DNA of 64,000 nt, from assembly GCA_017553325.1 (NCBI GenBank), contig JAFZMH010000002.1, positions 1 through 64,000 on the forward strand, in the 5' to 3' direction. The notes under the pieces were generated by a model. It saw nothing but the letters and a program-made list of their open reading frames with translations. It was not told where the DNA came from and did no database searches. Below, in pieces: positions 1-9,217 of this stretch. The position numbers and the translations under genes are program-made. The first letter of the stretch is position 1; the number at the start of each line of letters is the position of its first letter. This stretch comes from Clostridia bacterium. Lineage in GTDB: Bacteria; Bacillota; Clostridia; Christensenellales; CAG-917.

Positions 1-121
1 GCGCTATTTGGCGATATGCATTGTTAGAGCGCCGCGCCCGTCAAATCATGTACGCTTTAGTACATTGGGTTTGCCGTTCACGGCACTCTGTCGCGCCTAT
101 CATCCAAATAATCGCAGTTTT
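1..121 (+). repeat. Intergenic inverted-end element, copy 1 (5' truncated by window edge)
   Basis: First of seven related elements. The visible left part (GCGCTATTTGGCGAT) is complementary to the right arm ATCATCCAAATAATCGC near 97-115, which ends in GCAGTTTT at 114-121. The inner hairpin ATGTACGCTTTAGTACAT lies near 48-65. The upstream gene is outside the window, so adjacency to a stop codon cannot be checked for this copy. It precedes the yfbR-like gene. Confidence 0.6.
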
Positions 122-149
122 AAAACGCTAACATAAAAAGGAACAAACA

Positions 150-740
150 ATGGAAAATAAAATGTATACATTTTATGCGTTTATGAATCGCATGAAGATG
201 ATCGAAAGATGGTCGCTCATGAGGTCTAACATAAAAGAAGACCTCATGCAGCACTCGGCGTCTGTCGCGATTCTCGGGCAGGCGCTGGGCATCATCCGCA
301 ACGAACTATACGGCGGGAACTGTGACGTCGACAAGATCGCGTCTCTCGCGCTTTATCACGACACGGCGGAAGTCATCAGCGGTGATTTGCCGACGCCAAT
401 CAAGTATTACAACGCGACGATGAAGAGCGCGTACAGCGAAATCGAGCAGATGATAAACAAGCGGCTAATCGACTCTTTGCCTGAGACGTTGCAACCGACA
501 TACACTCCGTATCTCATCCCCGACGAGGAGAGCGTGGAGTACAAACTCATGAAGATTGCGGACAAACTTTCCGCTTACATCAAGTGCGTCGAAGAGAGAC
601 TACTCGGCAACAAGGAATTCGATACTGCGTACAACCGCCTGAAAAAGGTGCTCGACGAAACGAGAGAGGAGTATCCCGAACTCGGCTATTTCCTTGACAA
701 CTTTATGCAAGGGTTCCAAGAGAGTTTGGATATTTTGTAA
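150..740 (+). CDS. YfbR-like HD-domain 5'-deoxynucleotidase
   Basis: A 196-residue soluble HD-superfamily protein. The N-terminal FYAFMNRMKMIERWSLMR stretch followed by QHSASVA and then ALYHDTAEVISGDLPTPIKY is the YfbR pattern, with metal ligands His (residue about 35), the His-Asp pair (about 69-70) and a later Asp. Family members dephosphorylate deoxynucleoside 5'-monophosphates in the cytoplasm. The length is normal for the family. The start ATG at 150 follows an AAGGA ribosome-binding site at about 138. It lies between two copies of the intergenic repeat. Assignment to the family is firm; the substrate is inferred. Confidence 0.88.
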   Translation: MENKMYTFYAFMNRMKMIERWSLMRSNIKEDLMQHSASVAILGQALGIIRNELYGGNCDVDKIASLALYHDTAEVISGDLPTPIKYYNATMKSAYSEIEQMINKRLIDSLPETLQPTYTPYLIPDEESVEYKLMKIADKLSAYIKCVEERLLGNKEFDTAYNRLKKVLDETREEYPELGYFLDNFMQGFQESLDIL

Positions 741-863
741 AACCGCACAAAATAGCGCCCGACTTTGTCAGCGCGCTTTGCGCGCAAGCACCGTGTACGT
801 CTATGTACACTTGGCTCTTGCAAAAACACCCTTTCTCGTCATCCATCTATTTTGCGTGGTTTT
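739..863 (+). repeat. Intergenic inverted-end element, copy 2
   Basis: Begins within the stop codon of the yfbR-like gene. The left arm AAAACCGCACAAAATAGCG pairs with the right arm CTATTTTGCGTGGTTTT at 847-863. The inner hairpin GTGTACGTCTATGTACAC sits near 791-808, followed by the family's CC-TTTCTCGTCATCC segment. It carries no T-tract terminator of its own. Confidence 0.65.
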
Positions 864-953
864 GTCTATAATACAACCTATAAATCACACAGATACGCAA
901 CTTATCCAAATAGAGCGAGTTTAGGTGTGGTTGACAAACTGAAAGAGAAAACA

Positions 954-1997
954 ATGATAGAACTAAAAGGCGTCAGCAAGCAATACCTCTACGGAGCGCA
1001 GGTTTTGAATGCGCTCGATATGAAGATAAAAGACGGCGAAATCGTCGCCGTTCTTGGTGACGAAGGCAGCGGGAAGACTACTTTTGTCAAAGTTGTGTCC
1101 GCGGTTGAAGATTGCGACGGGGAGGTTCTTTTGGACGGCAACCCCATGACGCAAAAGACCGACGATACGATTGTCGTCTTTGACGACCTCGCGCTCTTTG
1201 AAAATCGTACGTTCTTCTACAACCTCGCTTTCCCGCTCACGATACGCGGCTACGACAAGCAGGAGATAAGCCAAAGGGTGTTCGAGGCGGCGGAGAAGAT
1301 GTCTATCGTCGCTTGCCTTGGCGACAAGGTGAAAAAGGCAAGTCTCATCGACAAAAAGAGACTTGCGATTGCAAGATTGCTCATCCGCGACGCGAAAGCC
1401 GTGTTCGTGGACGATATAACCAAGGGCTTGAGCGCAAACGAGGCGCAAATTATACTCGACGCGCTCCAACCGATACTTACAGATTTTGCGCGCCGCGGCG
1501 CGAGCGTCGTATACTCTACGACGAGTAGGGAAGAGGCGAGAGCGATTGCGGACAGAGTCGTCGTTCTGCACTACGGCGAAGTCAAGCAGATAGGCGCATT
1601 CGACGAGATATACGCGCACCCGCAAAACGTATGGGCGGGAGAGGCAGTCGACGAGTTCTTTGCGTTTGAAGAAGCGACGCTTCAAAGAGCCGACGGCAAA
1701 CTGCAACTTACGCTTGACGGCGTCACGCTTGACGCGAGCGCGTTTGAGGGCAGAGTGATAGAGAGTTTCGTCGGCGGCAAGGTGTACCTCGGCTGGCACG
1801 GCGAGGACTATGCCGAAACGGGCGAGAGAACGGAGGACGTCAAATACAGCGTCAGGCTCTCAAGCGGCTGGCTCGACGTCACGGAGAGCGGACGCAAGGT
1901 CGTGAGCGGACAAAAACTCGACAAGGTCTGCACCTTGCCAAACGTCAACAAATCGTATTTGTTTGATATTGAAAACGAAAACAGCATAGAAAAATAG
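954..1997 (+). CDS. Degenerate ABC-type ATPase (MalK/UgpC-like), probably not a normal transporter motor
   Basis: A 347-residue protein resembling the sugar/iron-importer ATPase class, with an N-terminal ATPase half (1-235) and a TOBE-like C-terminal half. Walker A is intact (GDEGSGKT, 35-42). The other catalytic elements are altered. The Q-loop glutamine is Asp77. The LSGGQ signature position reads SLIDK (130-134). Walker B ends FVDD with Asp in place of the catalytic Glu. The H-loop position reads STTS with no His. No permease or binding protein is nearby. The ATG at 954 was chosen because family homology starts there; longer upstream frames run into the repeat element. ATP binding without efficient hydrolysis is likely. 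A regulatory role is possible but not shown. Confidence 0.75.
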   Translation: MIELKGVSKQYLYGAQVLNALDMKIKDGEIVAVLGDEGSGKTTFVKVVSAVEDCDGEVLLDGNPMTQKTDDTIVVFDDLALFENRTFFYNLAFPLTIRGYDKQEISQRVFEAAEKMSIVACLGDKVKKASLIDKKRLAIARLLIRDAKAVFVDDITKGLSANEAQIILDALQPILTDFARRGASVVYSTTSREEARAIADRVVVLHYGEVKQIGAFDEIYAHPQNVWAGEAVDEFFAFEEATLQRADGKLQLTLDGVTLDASAFEGRVIESFVGGKVYLGWHGEDYAETGERTEDVKYSVRLSSGWLDVTESGRKVVSGQKLDKVCTLPNVNKSYLFDIENENSIEK

Positions 1998-2000
1998 GAC

Positions 2001-2019
2001 TTACAAACATAGTTTGTAA
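2001..2019. repeat. Perfect 8-bp hairpin with ATA loop between operon genes
   Basis: TTACAAAC-ATA-GTTTGTAA lies just after the ATPase stop codon and before the ruvC ribosome-binding site. It has no T-tract, so it is not an ordinary terminator. Similar hairpins occur at 2529, 27841, 50828, 53451 and 62684. Confidence 0.6.
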
Positions 2020-2033
2020 ATTATAGAGGAAAT

Positions 2034-2531
2034 ATGATAATTTTGGGCATCGACCCGGGTCTTGCGACCATGGGTTATGGGGTTATAAGCGCGGTACACG
2101 GCAATTTCAGTGTAATCGACTACGGCGTCGTCACGACTCCGAAGGAACTCACTTTGCCCCAAAGGCTTGCCCAACTCGAGGATGGCGTCAAGGAACTCGT
2201 CGAGACCTTCAAACCGCAAAATATAGCGATTGAGGAACTCTTCTTTTCCAAGAACATCACGACGGGCATTCCCGTTGCTGAGGCGAGGGGAGTGATATTG
2301 CTGACAGCCGTAAAGAGCCTTGGCGACGAGGTGTACGAATACACCCCAAACCAAATCAAGATGGCGATAACCGGCTACGGCGGAGCGGACAAAATTCAAA
2401 TGCAACACATGGTGCAGGCGCTCCTTCGCCTGAAAAAAGTCCCTCGTCCCGACGACGCGGCGGACGCACTCGCCGTTGCACTCTGTCATGCTCAAACAAG
2501 CAGAATGACTACTGAATTTAAGATCAGATAA
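2034..2531 (+). CDS. ruvC: Holliday junction resolvase RuvC
   Basis: A 165-residue crossover-junction endonuclease that cuts Holliday junctions symmetrically in the RuvABC resolvasome. It starts with the RNase H-fold strand ILGIDPG (catalytic Asp7), has IEELFF with Glu67/68, and ends with the acidic PDDAADALA motif (Asp141 and Asp144), so all four acidic metal-binding positions are present. The length is typical. The ATG at 2034 follows an AGAGGAAAT ribosome-binding site. It heads a ruvC-ruvA-ruvB cluster, with ruvA starting 21 nt after its stop. Confidence 0.97.
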   Translation: MIILGIDPGLATMGYGVISAVHGNFSVIDYGVVTTPKELTLPQRLAQLEDGVKELVETFKPQNIAIEELFFSKNITTGIPVAEARGVILLTAVKSLGDEVYEYTPNQIKMAITGYGGADKIQMQHMVQALLRLKKVPRPDDAADALAVALCHAQTSRMTTEFKIR

Positions 2532-2541
2532 ACAAAGTTTA
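2529..2541. repeat. Small hairpin starting at the ruvC stop codon
   Basis: TAAAC-AAA-GTTTA. The left arm includes the ruvC stop codon TAA. It is the shortest member (5 bp) of the small-hairpin family and may be chance on its own. Confidence 0.4.
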
Positions 2542-2552
2542 GGAGCAAATAT

Positions 2553-3149
2553 ATGTACAACTACATCACAGGCAAGGTTGTCGGCAAGACTGACAGCGCA
2601 ATCGTGCTCGATAACAACGGAATCGGCTATGAAATCGGCGTGAGCGGAAACACGCTCTTTGACGTCGAATACGGCGAGATCGCAAAGATATACACCTATC
2701 TCTACGTGAGAGAGGACGAGATGTCTCTCTACGGCTTTTCTCGTCTTGACGAGAAAAATCTCTTCTTGCGCCTCATCGAAGTCAGCGGCATTGGCCCTAA
2801 AATGGCAATGCAGATTTTGAGCGGCTACGACCTCAAGACCTTGACGGTCGCAATCGCCTCCGGAGACATCAAGACGCTTGCCAAAATCAAGGGGCTCGGC
2901 AAAAAGACGGCGGAACTCCTTATCGTCAGTCTCAAAGACCACGTCGCGGACGACATCACACTCCTTGCAATGGACGGCTCGCCAAGCGCAACGCCTATCG
3001 TCGGCGAAGACGTCGCAGACGCCGCCAGAGTGCTTGAAAGCCTTGGACTCAGCAAGACGGAAGCGGTCAAAAAAGCAACCGAAGCATCCAAGCACGTGTC
3101 TGGCACGGAGAACATTATTGCATATTGTCTTAAAAACCTCGCTATTTGA
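2553..3149 (+). CDS. ruvA: Holliday junction branch-migration protein RuvA
   Basis: A 198-residue DNA-binding subunit that holds the four-way junction for the RuvB motors. The N-terminal OB-fold domain (1-62) starts MYNYITGKV. Tandem helix-hairpin-helix motifs follow (VSGIGPKMAMQIL near 78 and IKGLGKKTAELL near 113), then a flexible acidic linker and the C-terminal RuvB-contact domain (about 150-198). The last codons (KNLAI) are encoded by the left arm of repeat element copy 3, so the repeat runs into the gene's 3' end. Confidence 0.97.
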   Translation: MYNYITGKVVGKTDSAIVLDNNGIGYEIGVSGNTLFDVEYGEIAKIYTYLYVREDEMSLYGFSRLDEKNLFLRLIEVSGIGPKMAMQILSGYDLKTLTVAIASGDIKTLAKIKGLGKKTAELLIVSLKDHVADDITLLAMDGSPSATPIVGEDVADAARVLESLGLSKTEAVKKATEASKHVSGTENIIAYCLKNLAI

Positions 3150-3342
3150 CGATTTGCTGTGTTATCGCACTTTGTCCTGACAACCGTGTACGGCTTTTGT
3201 ACATCGGGTTGCCCGCCCAAAGCACGATTCCGACATCATCGTTGCCAAAGGTATCCGCTTCGTTCGCTTTGGCTACAAACAATTCATAGGATTGTTTGCT
3301 TAACGCGACGCGCCTTGCAACTCGTTCAAATATCAAGGTTTT
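3133..3342 (+). repeat. Intergenic inverted-end element, copy 3 (long variant)
   Basis: The left arm AAAACCTCGCTATTTGA begins inside ruvA and contains its stop. The right arm TCAAATATCAAGGTTTT at 3326-3342 is complementary. The inner hairpin GTGTACGGCTTTTGTACAT is near 3184-3202. At 210 bp it is longer than the other copies because of an extra segment with two more hairpins (CCAAAG...CTTTGG and AAACAAT...ATTGTTT, about 3245-3300). No protein is evident in the ruvA-ruvB gap. Confidence 0.6.
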
Positions 3343-3394
3343 GGTTGAGAAAAAAACAAATTCAAAATAAAAATAAATCAGCGAGAAATAAAAT

Positions 3395-4438
3395 ATGATC
3401 AGTTCACAATTCACAAAGGAAAACGGCGGAGAAGGGTTTGACCCTGAGCAAAGAGTAGTCAGTTCGCTCACCATTGAGGACGACGAACAGGAAAACACTC
3501 TTCGCCCGCACACGATGAACGAATACGTCGGTCAGGAGAAAATCAAGAAGAACCTCGAGGTCTTTATCTCCGCGGCAAAGAACAGGGGAGACGCGCTCGA
3601 CCACGTCTTGCTCTACGGCCCTCCGGGGCTCGGCAAAACGACGCTCGCGCACGTTATAGCCAGCGAACTCGGCGCGCAGATACGCGTGACGAGCGGTCCC
3701 GCAATCGAAAAGGCGGCGGATCTTGCGTCCCTGCTCACCAACCTCGAAAAAGGCGACATTCTGTTTATCGACGAGATACATCGTTTGAACCGCAACATCG
3801 AAGAGGTGCTCTATCCCGCAATGGAGGACTTTTCGCTCGACTTCGTGTCCGGCAAAGGACCTATGGCGAGGAGCATTCGACTTCCGCTCAAACGCTTTAC
3901 ACTCATCGGTGCGACGACGAGAGCGGGTATGCTTTCCGGTCCGCTAAGAGACAGGTTCGGCATGATGCTTCGCCTTGAAATGTATTCTTCGGAGGAGTTG
4001 CAAAGAATAGTCATGCGTTCAGCCGGCATACTCGGCGTATCCATCGAACCCGAAGCCGCGCTCGAACTTGCAAAGCGCAGTCGCGGTACTCCGCGTATTG
4101 CCAACAGATTGCTCCGTCGTGTGCGCGACTTTGCGCAGTATGAAAACTCCAACGTCATCACGCTTGCGATAACAAAGAAATCGTTGCACCTCATGGACGT
4201 GGACGAACTCGGTCTCGACGTGACGGACAGGACCGTGCTTGAAGCGATAATCGACAAGTTCGCGGGAGGTCCCGTGGGACTTGACACGCTTGCCGCCGCA
4301 ACGGGGGAGGAAGCCTCGACAATCGAAGACGTCGTTGAGCCTTTCCTCATTCAACTCGGGTTTATTGCCCGTACTCCAAGAGGCAGAACGTGTACGAAAA
4401 ACGCCTACGAACACCTTGGGCGCGTGTTCCCAGAATAA
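3395..4438 (+). CDS. ruvB: Holliday junction branch-migration helicase RuvB
   Basis: A 347-residue hexameric AAA+ motor that drives branch migration with RuvA. Walker A is GPPGLGKT (75-82), Walker B is ILFIDEIHR (about 121-129), the sensor region contains GATTRAG, and the C-terminal winged helix includes TPRGR, which binds DNA. It is about 12 residues longer at the N-terminus than most homologues. The ribosome-binding site before ATG 3395 is weak, so an internal start is possible. It is separated from ruvA by repeat element copy 3, which may uncouple its expression. Confidence 0.97.
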   Translation: MISSQFTKENGGEGFDPEQRVVSSLTIEDDEQENTLRPHTMNEYVGQEKIKKNLEVFISAAKNRGDALDHVLLYGPPGLGKTTLAHVIASELGAQIRVTSGPAIEKAADLASLLTNLEKGDILFIDEIHRLNRNIEEVLYPAMEDFSLDFVSGKGPMARSIRLPLKRFTLIGATTRAGMLSGPLRDRFGMMLRLEMYSSEELQRIVMRSAGILGVSIEPEAALELAKRSRGTPRIANRLLRRVRDFAQYENSNVITLAITKKSLHLMDVDELGLDVTDRTVLEAIIDKFAGGPVGLDTLAAATGEEASTIEDVVEPFLIQLGFIARTPRGRTCTKNAYEHLGRVFPE

Positions 4439-4486
4439 CACCAAACAAACACTTTAAACATTGTTTTTAAACAATAAACCTGCGAT

Positions 4487-5539
4487 ATGGACGAAGCAAA
4501 CGAAAAAGCAAAAGGACTTTCAACTCACGATTTCTACTACGATTTGCCTGAGGAGCTGATTGCGCAGACGCCCGTCGAACCGAGAGATTCATCTCGGTTT
4601 TTGGTGTATGACAGAAGCGCGGACAAGATAGAACACGCACACTTTTTCGATTTGCCAAAGTATCTGAAAAAGGGAGACCTTCTCGTCATCAACAACACGC
4701 GCGTCATACCCGCAAGAATTTACGGGCACGTTGAAAACCACGAGAGCGTGCTTGAAATGCTGCTTTTAAAGCGCGTCGATTATACACATTGGGAGACTAT
4801 TATGAAGCCTGCGCGAAAGGCTCGTCTCGGCTCGAAAATCGAGATTGCGCCCGAACTCTACGCCACTGTCACCGAAGTCGGGGACTACGGCGCGAGGACG
4901 GTGGAGTTCCATTTTGACGGCGTGTTTGAGGACATCCTTGACCGCGTCGGCAATATGCCGCTTCCTCCTTATATCAAGGAAAAGTTGCAGGATAAAGAGC
5001 GTTATCAAACGGTGTACAGCAAGATCGACGGCTCGGCAGCCGCGCCTACCGCAGGCTTACACTTTACTCCCGAGCTCATGCAGAAGTGCAGAGATATGGG
5101 CGTAGAGTTTGCAACCGTGCTTTTGCACATAGGGCTCGGCACTTTCCGTCCCGTCAAGGAGGAGAATATCCTCGACCACGAGATGCACACCGAATACTAC
5201 GAGATAGACGAGGAAAACGCCGAAAAGATAAACAAGGCGATACGCGAGTGCAGGAGGGTGATATGCGTCGGCACGACGAGCGTCCGTACTCTTGAAACCG
5301 TCGCGGATGAAAACGGGTTTGTGAAACCTCAAAAGGGAGAGACCGACATCTTCATTTACCCGGGCTACAAATTCAAGTGCGTGAAAGGGCTCATCACAAA
5401 TTTTCACCTGCCCGAGAGCACGCTTATTATGCTCGTCTCCGCGTTTGTCGGCAGAGAAAAGACGCTTGAAGTTTACAAGGAAGCCGTCAAAGAAAAATAT
5501 AGATTTTTCTCTTTCGGTGACAGCTCATTCTTTATTTGA
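4487..5539 (+). CDS. queA: tRNA preQ1(34) S-adenosylmethionine ribosyltransferase-isomerase QueA
   Basis: A 350-residue cytoplasmic enzyme that transfers and isomerises the ribosyl moiety of SAM onto preQ1 at tRNA position 34, giving epoxyqueuosine. Family motifs are YDLPEELIAQTPVEPRDSSR at the N-terminus, VINNTRVIPARI, AAPTAGLHFTPEL and the C-terminal LITNFHLPESTLIMLVSAF. The length is normal. It directly precedes tgt, its partner in queuosine synthesis, as in many Bacillota. Only a short hairpin-prone AT spacer separates it from ruvB, so it is probably in the same transcript. Confidence 0.97.
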   Translation: MDEANEKAKGLSTHDFYYDLPEELIAQTPVEPRDSSRFLVYDRSADKIEHAHFFDLPKYLKKGDLLVINNTRVIPARIYGHVENHESVLEMLLLKRVDYTHWETIMKPARKARLGSKIEIAPELYATVTEVGDYGARTVEFHFDGVFEDILDRVGNMPLPPYIKEKLQDKERYQTVYSKIDGSAAAPTAGLHFTPELMQKCRDMGVEFATVLLHIGLGTFRPVKEENILDHEMHTEYYEIDEENAEKINKAIRECRRVICVGTTSVRTLETVADENGFVKPQKGETDIFIYPGYKFKCVKGLITNFHLPESTLIMLVSAFVGREKTLEVYKEAVKEKYRFFSFGDSSFFI

Positions 5540-5563
5540 TTTGATAAAGAAATATACGTTTAA

Positions 5564-6676
<1,113 letters not shown>

Positions 6677-6791
6677 AACATTAAAATCAATTTAATAAAT
6701 AAAAAACTTTCTCAATATTGTTGCGAGAAATCAAAATCTCGTGTATGATAGGGAAGAAAATAAACAGCCAACAGGCAATAAAGGAGTAATT

Positions 6792-7235
6792 ATGAATCTT
6801 TCACTTCTTGCAGCAGATGGAAACTACACTCAATGGATTATGATAGCAATCGTCGGCGTTCTCTTCGTCGGTATGATTGTCTACACGGTGATTTCTTCAA
6901 GAAAGCGTAAACAACAACAAGACACAATGATGAACAGCCTTGTCGTCGGCACAAAGATTATGACGATCGGCAGAATGGTCGGCAAGATCACGCAAGTGAA
7001 CTCAGACAACACTCTCATCGTCAACGTCGGCACGGAAAACAGCCCGACGCTCATTGTCATCGACAGACAAGCAGTCGGCCTCGTGCTTGAAAACGCAGCG
7101 GCACCGGTTGCACCGGCACCTGCGGCAGAACCCGCACCGGAACTTCCGCAAGACGAACCAGTCCAAGCAGAAGCACCCGAAGAAGCACCGGCAGAAGAGA
7201 AGTCCGATCTCGTTGAAGATCCCTTCAAAAAATAA
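6792..7235 (+). CDS. yajC: Preprotein translocase subunit YajC
   Basis: A 147-residue accessory subunit of the SecDF-YajC complex. It has one N-terminal transmembrane helix (about 10-30, IMIAIVGVLFVGMIVYTVI), a basic cytosolic RKRKQQQ stretch, and the conserved VGTKIMTIGRMVGKI region. The tail (about 95-147) is unusually rich in Ala, Pro and Glu, longer than in most homologues. The ATG at 6792 was chosen because AAGGAG at 6781 precedes it; the in-frame upstream codons have no ribosome-binding site. It follows tgt, the usual neighbour. Confidence 0.93.
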   Translation: MNLSLLAADGNYTQWIMIAIVGVLFVGMIVYTVISSRKRKQQQDTMMNSLVVGTKIMTIGRMVGKITQVNSDNTLIVNVGTENSPTLIVIDRQAVGLVLENAAAPVAPAPAAEPAPELPQDEPVQAEAPEEAPAEEKSDLVEDPFKK

Positions 7236-7251
7236 TCAAACACCATCAAAC

Positions 7252-7280
7252 AAAAACGCACTCGTTTGAGTGCGTTTTTT
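7252..7280. terminator. Bidirectional terminator between yajC and the TIGR04086-like gene
   Basis: AAAACGCACTC-GTTT-GAGTGCGTTTT followed by more T, with an A-run on the other side, so it can stop both converging transcripts. Confidence 0.9.
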
Positions 7281-7303
7281 GTTGCAAAAAAGGTGTTAGA
7301 ATA

Positions 7304-7699
7304 TCAGTTTTGCGCTTGTTTTTTGCCTTTGACGTTGACCGCGACTATTCCGGAAAGAGCACCTGCAATCGGCAGTGTGATAAGGTCTATCCAGCTGAAT
7401 TTTACGTCCTTGAAAGAGTTGAGCGCGGCAAAGATAAAGAAGGTGAGGAGCATAAACACCAGTCCTGCGATTGCGCCTTTCAAGATGCCGTTTTGCTTGT
7501 TTTTGAAGCCGATTATGCACCCAGCGAATATTGATACGAGTTTTATCGCAATATTGACCGGCATTATCACGCTCGAGGGTAGAGAAGTAAACTTCAATAC
7601 GATTGCAAAAACAAGGACGAGAGCGAGCGCGATAAGCGTCGCGAACAGTATTGATTTCAAGACGTCGAGCACGTCAGGTTTTATTTGCTGATTTTTCAT
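7304..7699 (-). CDS. TIGR04086-like small membrane protein
   Basis: A 131-residue integral membrane protein with four predicted helices (about 15-35, 45-62, 70-93 and 105-123) and a basic C-terminus KGKKQAQN. It resembles the TIGR04086 family of four-helix proteins that Clostridia encode between yajC and secD, the position it has here, though on the opposite strand. The function of the family is unknown; location suggests a link to membrane protein export. No clear ribosome-binding site precedes the ATG at 7699. A TACTAT box six bases upstream hints at a leaderless message, without a good -35. Confidence 0.75.
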   Translation of the reverse strand: MKNQQIKPDVLDVLKSILFATLIALALVLVFAIVLKFTSLPSSVIMPVNIAIKLVSIFAGCIIGFKNKQNGILKGAIAGLVFMLLTFFIFAALNSFKDVKFSWIDLITLPIAGALSGIVAVNVKGKKQAQN

Positions 7700-7801
7700 A
7701 TTAAATAGTATTTTGCGGGCTTGATTTTTATTCGCAAAGGCTCTTGTTTCGGCAAAAATTGTAAATTTGAATAATTTATACCTTTAATTAAGTGTATTTT
7801 G

Positions 7802-7830
7802 TTGACTAAATACTTTTGTATCGCTATAAT
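7802..7830 (+). promoter_or_regulatory. Sigma-A promoter for secDF
   Basis: TTGACT, 17-bp spacer, TATAAT. Transcription would begin near 7837, about 25 nt before the GTG start of secD. Confidence 0.85.
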
Positions 7831-7861
7831 ATTTATGTTTATTTATATGGAGGTTCTTCCT

Positions 7862-9214
7862 GTGAACAAAAAGAAATCAATTATCGTCTTGTCCGTTGTG
7901 GCAGTCTTTATCATCTTGATGGCGGTATTTGCGGTCGTGTCTTTCCCGATCGGCGACACCGTTTACGACTACAACGGATATGCAAGGACAATCAAACTCG
8001 GTCTCGATATGTCGGGTGGTGTTTCCGCGGTTTACGAGGTTGTGCCCGATGAATACGCCGATTTGGACGTGCGCGTCACCGGTACGATCAGTTCTATGCA
8101 ATCGCTTCTCGTCTCAAAAGGCTACACCGAAGCGACGGTATCAAAAGGTACAAACAGCAACGGCAACACGACCATCCGCGTCGAAGTTCCGGACGTTGAC
8201 GACCCCGAGCGCGTGCTCGACCTTATCGGTCGTCCTGCTTCTCTCTACTTTACGCTTGAAGAAACGGACAACCCGAAGGACGTCGCGTTTATCAACGGTA
8301 GGGAACACTTGGAAAATGCCTACGTGACGACGGATGACGACGGCAACTATGCGATTGGGCTCAAATTCAACGACGCCGGCGCAGCCGCGTTTGCAACGAC
8401 GACTTCCGAGAATATCGGCAGCACGACATACATCTACGTCGACGGTCAACTTATGATGCGTCCGACCATTCAATCAGCAATCACAAACGGTTCGGCAATC
8501 ATCACGGGCAACTATACTTATGATTCGGCTTATGAATATGCGACCAAGCTTCAATCGGGTACGTTCGGCGTCACCTTGAAGCAAACCGAAGTCCGCAACA
8601 TCTCCGCAACTCTCGGCGAAAACTCCGTGAGAATAGCGCTCATCGCGGGCGCAATCGGCGTTGGAATCATCTTCTTGTTTATGATTCTCGTCTATCGCGG
8701 TCTCGGCTTGGCGGCGGACCTCGCGCTCTGCGTATACATCGTGTTGTTGCTTTGGTTCTGCGCGGTTCTCCCGTGGGTGCAACTCACTCTTCCGGGTATC
8801 GCGGGTATCTTGCTCTCAATCGGTATGGCAGTCGACGGCAACGTCATCATATTTGAAAGAATCAAGGACGAATACGGTCATACGTCCAAACCGATTGCAT
8901 CCGCAATCAAAAACGGTTTCAAACGTTCAACCGCGGCAATAGTCGACGGCAACGTGACGACGCTCATCGGCGCTATCGTACTTTGGGTGCTCGGCTCCTC
9001 AACGGTCGTAGGTTTTGCGGTCACGCTCTTTATAGGTATCATCCTCTCGATGTTTACCTGCTTGGTGATCACAAGACTCATCCTCAAATGCTTCGTACCT
9101 CTCAACAGCAGAAGTGCGGCGTTCTATGGGTTGAAGCGTTATGAAGACGCCGAAGACGCGGCGAGCGGCAAATCTGCCGACGGCGTGAAAGTAGCAGTGA
9201 AAGAGGAGGCTTAA
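7862..9214 (+). CDS. secD: Protein translocase subunit SecD
   Basis: A 450-residue RND-type membrane protein that uses the proton gradient to finish export through SecYEG. It has an N-terminal helix (about 8-28), a large extracytoplasmic P1 region (30-270) with the conserved LGLDMSGGV, and five C-terminal helices carrying GMAVDGNVIIFERIKDEY. The GTG at 7862 is preferred over the upstream in-frame TTG because GGAGG at 7849 is correctly spaced and the -10 box would otherwise lie inside the gene. secF follows 3 nt later. Confidence 0.95.
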   Translation: MNKKKSIIVLSVVAVFIILMAVFAVVSFPIGDTVYDYNGYARTIKLGLDMSGGVSAVYEVVPDEYADLDVRVTGTISSMQSLLVSKGYTEATVSKGTNSNGNTTIRVEVPDVDDPERVLDLIGRPASLYFTLEETDNPKDVAFINGREHLENAYVTTDDDGNYAIGLKFNDAGAAAFATTTSENIGSTTYIYVDGQLMMRPTIQSAITNGSAIITGNYTYDSAYEYATKLQSGTFGVTLKQTEVRNISATLGENSVRIALIAGAIGVGIIFLFMILVYRGLGLAADLALCVYIVLLLWFCAVLPWVQLTLPGIAGILLSIGMAVDGNVIIFERIKDEYGHTSKPIASAIKNGFKRSTAAIVDGNVTTLIGAIVLWVLGSSTVVGFAVTLFIGIILSMFTCLVITRLILKCFVPLNSRSAAFYGLKRYEDAEDAASGKSADGVKVAVKEEA

Positions 9215-9217
9215 ACT

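Noticed and set aside
7799..7861. TTG start giving SecD 21 extra residues
   Set aside because: It lies inside the promoter and has no ribosome-binding site. The GTG at 7862 has GGAGG at the right distance.
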